From the NCBI GenBank assembly GCA_021613535.1, contig CP075495.1:9424001-9488000 (forward strand): 64,000 nt of DNA. The letters are read 5' to 3'. The translations under genes were made by a program, and so were the position numbers. Source of the stretch: Adineta vaga. Its lineage: Eukaryota > Rotifera. Positions within the stretch are counted from its first letter, which is position 1, and each line of letters begins with the position of its first letter. This document shows positions 55,797 through 64,000 of this stretch, piece by piece. Under the pieces are notes generated by a model, which did not search any database, was not told the DNA's origin, and saw nothing but the letters and a program-made list of their open reading frames with translations.

Positions 55797-56339
55797 CCAA
55801 CAGAAAATCGAAAACGAATTATTGATGAATTGAAGAAACATTATCGAAAAAATCCTGTACAAAAAGAAAAAATAAAAGAATTTCAATATAGTTATAGACC
55901 TGATAAAGCTATGAAATGGTATACAAGAGATTGTTTTCGTCATCATTTAGTTAATAAAGTATTAAGATTACGTGATATGGATCAAATAAATATCTTTCGA
56001 CCTTATATTAAAGATTTATGTACACAACTTCAATATTTACATGAACAAAATCGATCAGATCAATCATTAATTGTATATCGTGGATATCGAGATATGAATT
56101 TAAAATATTTTGATATAATGAAAATAAATATTGGCAGTTTAATATCATTTAATGGATTTTTATCAACAACAACAGATTATAAAGTTGCACTTATATTTGC
56201 AGCATTTTCATCCAATTTAAATAAAGTTGTTTTATTTGAAATTCGAACAAATTATAATTCAACAAATATTTTTTTTGCTGATATTTCACATCTTTCACAT
56301 TTACAACATGAACAAGAATTGTGTACTAACATTTGGTAG
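55797..56339 (+). pseudogene. Degenerate RSE-type mono-ADP-ribosyltransferase
   Basis: This resembles animal arginine-specific ecto-ADP-ribosyltransferases, which move ADP-ribose from NAD to proteins. The R-S-E residues are visible: YRGY (R), FNGFLSTTTD (S) and HEQEL (the ExE motif, Glu codons at 56310 and 56316). The open frame has a TGA at 55794-55796 and no in-frame ATG until 55911, so the N-terminal part of the fold is missing or lies in an unseen exon. Soon after ExE the frame ends at a stop (56337-56339). An overlapping frame up to 56427 carries what looks like the rest of the C-terminal strand, which suggests a frameshift. No signal peptide is attached. It is most likely a broken copy. 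ART families are expanded in bdelloid rotifers, which fits the proposed host. Confidence 0.6.
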
Positions 56340-56938
56340 AATCTGTAGAAATCGTGTTTATTATACAGAAATATATATTTTTTTTCATCAAAAATATTCT
56401 AATTTCAAAGTATTCTTTAAGCAATAACTAATTTTTCGCAATAAACGTAATTTAAATTGATCAAACATGCGATAGTTAAATCCTCATTGAATATAATCTA
56501 TCTATAAAATGTCGATCGATCACATGACTATTCTTTTTTGCTTTTCTCTCGATAATACCATTATTTCTCACCTGATCACATTAAAATTTTATAAAATAAT
56601 TCACTTGATTTAAATCATATCAGACATAAATGAAATTAAAAATTAAACTACTAAAATTATGAATTGTTGAACAGATGACGCTAGATTACATTATTTAAAC
56701 ATAATAGATAAGAAATTTTGATACTCTGAACTAATCATCTCAATGTTCGCGATGAATTTTCTCCAAATAAACTTTGAAAACACTCATTACTATTCTACAA
56801 ATTATTGAAAAACTTGAACCAATAAACATAACATTCGAATGAGTCATCTCATCTGTTCTCTCTGATGATAGATAAGAATTTTGTTCTTCTAACTAAAACT
56901 ATACGTAACGTTGAGAAAACTCTCTGACTACAATCGAG
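56340..56938. other. Spacer, 3' of the ART relic and 5' of VPS35L
   Basis: The first 90 bases appear to be the displaced-frame end of the ADP-ribosyltransferase. The remainder is AT-rich with no gene seen and should hold the VPS35L promoter. Confidence 0.55.
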
Positions 56939-59900
56939 ATGTCTTCCATCTCAAATAAATGGACACCAAAACAACGTGATTATGTCTCTGAACACAAACA
57001 ATTCAATAAAACGACAAATGTTACAACAGTTCATCCATTGGGTGTAGTTGTTGTATGTATTTTCTAAATTTTGACATATAAAAAATCTTTTCTAATTCAA
57101 TATTATAGGCGAACAAACTTCAAACAGTTACATCGACATCATCTTCAGTTGTTGATCCACTTTCAGCAAAATCAACTCAAGTTGATGTTGATCCATTATC
57201 ACGTGCGTTAGCTGCTGCAATTACATCAAAAAAGAAAGAATCAACAGATGAATTTTCAACTAAAGTAACTGATACATTCGAACCATGGTCAAGCAAAAAA
57301 AGTCTGATTTTAAATCAATATTCAACAACAAAAAAAATCAGTATGACAACTGCAACGAATAATAGTAATGATGAATCTATTATTGATAATTCCAAAGGTA
57401 TGGATTAAAGAAATTTCTAATCGAATAATCTTTATCGATTCATTTAGTTTCGGATATGACAACAACATCAGAACGAATCAAAAATCGCCTAGAACAATTA
57501 GATGCATTCGAAGTAGAACATGAATTGTTTATCGATAATATTATACATTGATATTTCATCTAGGGTGGCCAACAAACTCAAAGTTTAACTCAACAAGAAT
57601 ATATCAATCGAATCAATGAACTGAGTCGAGATATGAGTCAAGCATGGAAAAGTGATCAACGTGTCAAAACATTAAAAATTGCTATTCAAGTAAGACGACA
57701 TTTTCTTTGAAGAAAATTCGTGTATTTAAATTAGTTTGTTTTTAGTGTAGTAAATTATTAGCTGATATGAATGTAATGGAATTCTATCCGAGTAAATTTT
57801 GTTTAATAACAGATGTATTAGACACATTTGGTAAGAATATTGATATTTTAAGAAAAACAGAGAAATGTCAATTGTTTTTTCATAGGCAAATTGGTCTATA
57901 CTCGATTATTAGAAAAAAGTGCATCATCAAGTGGAAAAATTCGTAAGATGAGATTGAAAATATAACATTGAATCTTTCGTGTTTGCTTTCATTAGCGGAT
58001 CGTATTATACCTGATCTTATTCCTGAAGCAACACGTGAAACTGCTCGTAATTGGTTTTATAAAATTGCTATTATTCGTGAATTATTACCACGTATTCTGA
58101 TTGAAGCAGCTATTCTGAAATGTTACAGCTTCTTATCTTCAACGTATATAATTTTTTCATGTCTTTTTTTCTTCAATAAAAACTTCGATTCGATTTCTTT
58201 AGACATTATAAATCTACATTAGTACAATTAGTCAAAATGTGTCGAGGAATAGGCGATCCATTAGTTGCTGCATATGCTCGTTGTTATATTTGCCGAGTAA
58301 ATAGTCTAACAATAGTTTATTATCAATAGGATTTGCATTTGTTTTGTTATTTTTGTATGATAGGTTACTATTGATATTGATTTTAAACATCGTGAACCGA
58401 TTGAAATTGCTTTTACAGATTTATGTAATTCATTTCAACAATTAAATACATCAACTGTTAAAAATTTATATATATCACAAAAATTAACAACAAGTGTTTA
58501 TTTATCCTTATATTCACCTGCATTGGATTGGATTGTTCAATGTTTATTACATAAACTAGATGAAACAAAAACTGAACAAATGATTGATAAAACACGATCC
58601 GGTTTAAATATACCAAGGTTCATACAATAGATTTATTTCATCAATCAATGATTTTCATTTTTAATTTTTTCAGTGGTGGTGTAGTTTTGAATGCACTTTT
58701 AAATACACTTCCATCAAGTCATGTTCGTGCGAATGTACAAAAGTACATTGGAATGATTGGTGAATGTGATGAGCAATATTTTCCTAAAGTAAATCAATGA
58801 TTAATAAATCCATTATAATTATTTGAATTTAACTTTTTCTTTTATTCTAGAGTATACTTTATCGTTCGTTGGGTCTTTCTCTTCTGCTATCACCACCCGA
58901 ATCAACACCATCAGATCTACAGATATTGAGTAGTGTTTGGAAAGTTGTTACAAAATTTAAAGATCCACCGGTAAAAAAACAGAGATGAAATTAAAACTGG
59001 CCATCAACATTTATATATAAAATCATTTCATTCATTCTAGGCTTATATGGCATGTGCTGAAGTTTGGATTGAATTAACTTCTAAAGAATATACAGTAAGA
59101 TTAGATAAGAAAACAATTGTTAATGGAATGATTTCTTCATTGAATAGATTCGTGAATTGAATACTATGTTAGGAGATATTATTAAACATTTAACACCTGA
59201 TCGTGCTTTTGAAGAATATTATGGAAAATTACACGCAATTGTGGTTAAAATATTAGCAAATGTTGAAGATTTTGCTGCATTATTTTCTATAGTATTTACT
59301 ATGAAGAAATAATTTGAATCAATGAAATTAATCGTTTGGTTTTTGTTTTATTCTAGGATAAAATCTTACCATTTCTTGATTTATTTCAACGAGAAAATGT
59401 TCGAGTAGATTTATTCAAATCGATCTTGCATGCATTTGTGAATAGGTTTGTAAGATAATTCTCTTTATTTTAACTATAACTTCTTCATTCGTAGAAATTC
59501 ACAAGAAAAAATCAATGATCCAGTATTAATAGCCGCAATGATGCATTGCGCAAAATGTGTACATGATACCCTCGGGTAAGTTTTATTTATTTATTTATTT
59601 AACTAATAAGAATAATAATTTGGTTTCTTACAGCGCATTGACAAATGATGATGAATTACGAGAGGTTAGTACACTTCTATCTGCTGTAATACGACGTGTG
59701 GATTATGGCAAAGATGTCGAACAAGAATTGAAATTTTGTGTAGAAGCTCGTGGATTGTTTGGTTATGTCGATTCCGTCACCATTACACTTATACAAGTAA
59801 AAAAAGAAACCATATCTTCTATGAGAAATATTCGTAATAATTCACTTTAATCTATAGAAAGTCAATAAATTAGCTGTATCAACACATCGTATTGTTAATG

Positions 59901-61070
59901 GTGTACATTCAACTGCTACATCATCATTTATTCGTGCTTGTATGGCATTCTGTTATATCACAATTCCATCATTAGAACATCCACTCAATAAACTTCAACT
60001 CTATACATTATGTGCACAAACAGCATATTTGAATCAAAGTCTTTCACAAGGTATCATCTGAATTCAATTCATTTTCTTATGTAAAACTCATATCAATGTA
60101 CTAGGCGATGGTTTTCTTAAAACAGCGATTACATTATTATCTGATTTTCCCAAACAAATTGAAATTGAAAATAAATTAGTATCAAGTGATCGATATCTAT
60201 ATGAAGCCATTTCCAATGTCATGTCAACACTTGTTATTGTACCCGTATGTTATTTTAAGTATATTGTACAAATGAACTATTTGTAGAAAATTTTCTTTCT
60301 TTTAGGATAATCCAGAAGGTGGTATTTTATATCTTGCTCATGGTTTAAGTAATGTTATCAATCAAATGAAATGTTTTGATGAAGCAAGTGAAACACGTGC
60401 GATACTTCTTATGAATATGTTGTGTTTTATTACAACACAAATTCAAACTGTATTACCATATCATATTCCAAAAGGTATAGTTTTGATATTTATTCAAGAT
60501 GTACTTTTGAACATTGCCGTTTTTCTTTTTTGAAAATTAGTTGAATCAAATGATACGTTATATGGTAATGATAAAGAATTTCTTAATGAAATGCATCAAA
60601 GATTAAATCGAATTTGTGACCAGATCATCCAAATTCTAAAAGATATGGCAAATACAGTAAGAATGACAAATTTAGACTGTAAGAATGTTTTTCATCATTT
60701 TATATTTAGAATCCCAAACGTCAATCAACACTTGCTCTGGAATTTTTCAATCGTTTGATTGCACATGCTGATTTAAATCAACCGAAATGTTTGAAATTTG
60801 CTGTTAATCTTTGGAATTTAATTCAGAAAAGTGCCAGTCCGGATACACAAAAATTTGCAGTAGTGAACATTCTTAAATTTATGAACATTTTTTCTATTTA
60901 CTTTTCTTTAGAAACGAGTATTAACTATCATTGAAATGCGTTCAAATTATGATCAATCTTTTAAACGTTTGTCTGAACATTTATCCGGAACGACTAATGA
61001 TACAAGTCGAGTATCATCTCGCTCATCATCAATATCCAATTCGATACAATCATTCAATACTGGCGATTGA
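56939..61070 (+). CDS. VPS35L: VPS35L, Retriever/Commander complex subunit
   Basis: VPS35L is the alpha-solenoid scaffold of Retriever, which works with VPS26C, VPS29 and the CCC complex to recycle receptors from endosomes. Twenty-two exons (first 56939-57052, 57109-57397, 57448-57512, 57564-57689; last 60541-60656, 60710-60859, 60912-61070) join in frame to 974 residues, against about 963 in human. A disordered N-terminus has SSVVDPLS and [10 protein letters not shown], both matching the family. The solenoid follows with [25 protein letters not shown]-like, [63 protein letters not shown] and [16 protein letters not shown]-like blocks. Exon phases agree throughout. It is convergent with the F-spondin gene, 453 bases away. 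Confidence 0.96.
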
Positions 61071-61523
61071 AATTTGATCTAAAATTAGCAATAATGATTC
61101 GTTTCATAACTTATTCTTTTTTATACCTGTGATTCTTCGATTTCTTTTTTTTTGTGAAAACAAATACGATTGATTTATGTATTTTCTTATAATATAAAGA
61201 TTTTTTAGATCATTTTTTCCTACAATATCAATAACTTCTTATATTATTTGCAGTACTATACTTGAAATACGAAGATAAATCATTTCATAATTTCTCTTTT
61301 ATTCTTTCTTCATCTTTTATTACGAAAAAAGAGCCTTATGTAATATGTATGCTAAATTGAATTCATTTTAAAAGCGAACAACTCTATGCTGACATAAAAC
61401 TAACTTGATACTTCTTGATTATTAGAAAATGAGCATGCGAAAAAAAGAAGAATATTGAAATCATTGTTGTTTGTCTCCATTCATGATAGCACCAACAAAC
61501 ACCTTTTTTTATTTGAATTTTGT
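61071..61523. other. Convergent spacer between VPS35L and F-spondin
   Basis: T-rich 3' flanks of two convergent genes. No canonical AATAAA stands out close to the VPS35L stop; ATATAAAG-like strings near 61190 may serve. No gene is seen. Confidence 0.55.
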
Positions 61524-64000
61524 TTAGCATGAGATTGTTGCTTGACAATAGCGTGTTTCTTTTAATGGCCCACATCGTTTGCCACCATTACGTGCCCGAC
61601 GTACAGGTACACGTGTACGTGTTTGTACAGCATCTTGAGCACAACCTGTACACGATGACCAAACACTCCATTGACTTACGACACAATCAACTGGTGCTAA
61701 GATAAAAATTAAAGCAAGATCTTAGTAAAGAAATATTTTTCTATCGAAGAAATACATACGACAACGACTCATATTACATGGCTGATTTTCTTCCAATTGT
61801 AATGATCGACAACGATAAGGATCACTTGTTAAATGATGATGATTCAATAAAGTTCGACTACGACGTCGAATACCATTGGGTCCACAAGTAACTGAACATT
61901 CACTCCATTCACTCCATGGACTCATCGGACATGATAGGTCAGTGGCTATGAAAAGAGAAACGTGCATAGAAATATTATTCTATTTTCTCAATCGTTGAAT
62001 TTGGTAGTCGCCTCTTACTTTCAGCAAGAAAACTTTTACAAACAGTTTCACATTCCATTTTGTCAGCAAAATTATTCTTATTATTACCACGAGCAGGACA
62101 TGAACCAAGGCCAGCAAATGGTACACATGACATACTTGTTTTATTGTAGTGAAAACGTTGTAGACCACGACAACGATTGTCTTCAATTGGTTCTGACATA
62201 CATCGATCTAAAATATATTATAAACTTCATTGAATACCGTGTAGAAGACATAAGACTTAACTAGTGTTTCTTATTTTAGTTAAAAAACGAGAAATAAGTA
62301 GTATTCATAGTAAACTTACCTTTATTTTCATGGTTATGACAATGAGCTGCATCAGCACCTTGACATTGACGCTTTTCTACCAAATGAATATCTTGACATT
62401 TTGGATCATGATGTGAATTATCATTGAGATACCATCGTCGTCGTTCTGTAATACCTTGACCACACGTTACTGAACATGGTGAAAATGATGACCAATCTGT
62501 TACAGCACATCTGAAGAAAAAAAATCGACACACTCTCTTTTGAGATATTATCTTTCGAACAAACAAGAGAAGTTATTTACGGTGCGACTTGTTGATTATT
62601 ATCATCACAATCTTCACCAGTTCTTTCAAAACACATTTCACTTTCACTCAATCGTTCATTACATCCATGATGATCACGATTTTTATACATTCTAAAGAAG
62701 AAATGAGTTTCAATACTCTACTCAACATCATAGTAAACCTAAAACCTTGTTCGTGTTCGTAAACCATTTCCACATTTTACATTACACGGACTCCACTCTG
62801 TCCATGTTGATGTCATACAACGAGGATCAGCTGATTGTTCATCTAAAAATATTCAAGATGGTTTTGTTTTCGAAAGGAATAATAATTGAAAACAGAATAT
62901 CTACCGATTAATTCAACATTCGATTTAGCAACTTCTTTTTCACTTTCCACTTCACTTGTACGACTTAAATCAGCAAAATCTCGACCAAAATCAATAACTG
63001 ATGGTGTTTCACTGTGTTGTGGGCGACCACTTGGACATGACACTCCTTGTACCATTACTCGTTTGATACTCAATTTAGCAAATGGTGGTGGTTGGTGACC
63101 TTAGATTTCGAATAAGAGTTGTTTTATTTCAATTCTATTTTCTTTTCATTCATACCATAAAATGGTGATCGATTATCGGTAATATTACTTGAAAGTATTG
63201 GTGCAATGGGTTTACGCATCTGTTCCGGTCGTTTTGGTCCCTGATAATATTGGAAAAAGATTGCCTTAGTTTCAATTTTATCAGAATCAAGAATAATTTT
63301 ATTTACATTATATCGAATACCCATATCAGTTCCTGCATCAATTGGATGAAGTAATTCTTCATAACTATCCATCCAAGTACAATTTGGAAGACATAAATCT
63401 AAACCAGATACACCTAAAGAAAAATATAACGTAAGTATTATTCTATTTCAAAATGAAATTTAATTACCGGCGACCCAATCAGGTGATGGTCCAAGCATTG
63501 TTACAAACGATAAGAAATGATGATTTCTTGAACTTGTAAAAGCGCCTGTTGTAGATTTCGAAACATTTACTGTCCATAGACCAGGTACAATCATAATATT
63601 TCGAATAACACCAAATTTTGTCTAGAAACAAATAGTTTTGCTTTTTGCGAAAGACAAGATTATCAGTATAGGAATTTCTACATGATTTTTTATTTCTTTT
63701 TGCATAGTGCCGATTGCTCCCCATTCAGCAACTTGTTTCAAACCATCACTAGCCGTTTCACCAAAATTCCATACTAATTTTCAAAGAATCAGATAATGAA
63801 TAATCAATTGTCAAAGATCAATTTATTGCATTACTTGAATATTCTTGACTATGGACAGCTCCAATCAAATCCGACCAATGAAGAAGATGCTCTAGAGAAT
63901 AATACATATGTGTAGAAATATTTTGATAGAAATCATATTTACCAGGTGGCCAATCTTTTGGATGTGTTTGTTTAGACCAAAGACCTTGAAATGTTAATTG
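61524..64000 (-). CDS. SPON1: F-spondin (SPON1-like), 5' end outside window
   Basis: This secreted extracellular-matrix protein guides axons and binds matrix. The window holds the C-terminal part only; the gene runs off the right edge, so the signal peptide and any reeler domain are not visible. From the edge: Spondin_N (FQGLWSKQTHPKDWPPG, then HWSDLIGAVHSQEYS, VWNFGETASDGLKQVAEWG, FLSFVTMLGPSPDWVAG, DAGTDMGIRY and SPFYG), a variable linker, then thrombospondin type 1 repeats (TWTEWSPCNVKCGNG, DWSSFSPCSVTCGQG). A six-cysteine Kunitz domain (62207-62019) comes next, then SPWSEWSECSVTCG and a final diverged TSP1-like unit ending in the stop at 61524-61526. Exon junctions 62207-62019, 61945-61760 and 61696-61524 join in frame. 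A Kunitz unit among TSP1 repeats is known in invertebrate spondins. Confidence 0.93.
62019..62207 (-). other. Kunitz-type domain exon in F-spondin
   Basis: This single exon encodes about 60 residues with six cysteines in BPTI spacing: RCMSE, NRCRG, MSCVPF, GSCPARGNNKNNF, ECETVC. The reactive-site region reads DNRCRGLQRF, so the P1 position (after Cys2) is Arg rather than the BPTI Lys, with Gly next. It may or may not inhibit proteases. Confidence 0.85.

Overview
This is a compact, AT-rich metazoan nuclear segment. Introns are mostly 45 to 100 bases long with GT..AG borders. I could splice eleven complete genes end to end with every exon joining in frame (eight of them 395 to 1,497 codons long), plus one gene cut by the right edge. 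Short introns, an RSE-type mono-ADP-ribosyltransferase relic, a tandem ABCG pair and an invertebrate-type neuropeptide F precursor together suggest a lophotrochozoan, most likely a bdelloid rotifer. That assignment is inference from gene style and content, not proven.

Layout. 457-2504 (-): two-finger GATA transcription factor. 5096-7010 (-): unrecognised disordered protein with a lysine tail. 7927-8394 (+): small secreted peptide precursor of the NPF/NPY family. 9844-17624 (-): TRPC-type cation channel in 21 exons. 17625-22657: a gene-poor stretch of simple repeats. 22658-23951 (+): orphan type II membrane protein. 24444-26641 and 27712-29909 (-): two tandem ABCG half-transporters. 31040-35272 (-): OSBPL2-like oxysterol-binding protein, head to head with USP32-like deubiquitinase 36660-42689 (+). 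43904-47947 (+): TAO kinase. 48439-49530 (+): NDFIP, a NEDD4-ligase adaptor. 50397-51235 (-): small ankyrin protein. 51236-55796: intergenic, with a short hAT-like MITE and a tRNA-like patch. 55797-56339 (+): broken ADP-ribosyltransferase. 56939-61070 (+): VPS35L, a Commander/Retriever subunit. 61524-64000 (-): F-spondin, 5' part outside the window.

These are ordinary independent animal genes, not an operon. Several share membrane-traffic or ubiquitin themes (VPS35L, OSBPL2-like, USP32-like, NDFIP), but I see no evidence that they are co-regulated. The most interesting signals are: the NPF-like precursor, whose amidation glycine position is tryptophan; the mosaic near-identity of the two ABCG genes including introns, which indicates gene conversion; a 177-bp hAT-like MITE with perfect 8-bp target duplications; USP32 carrying lipidation motifs at both ends; and a TRPC channel with two alternative C-termini, each a plausible PDZ ligand. 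Exon borders were assigned by eye from splice motifs, frame and family similarity.
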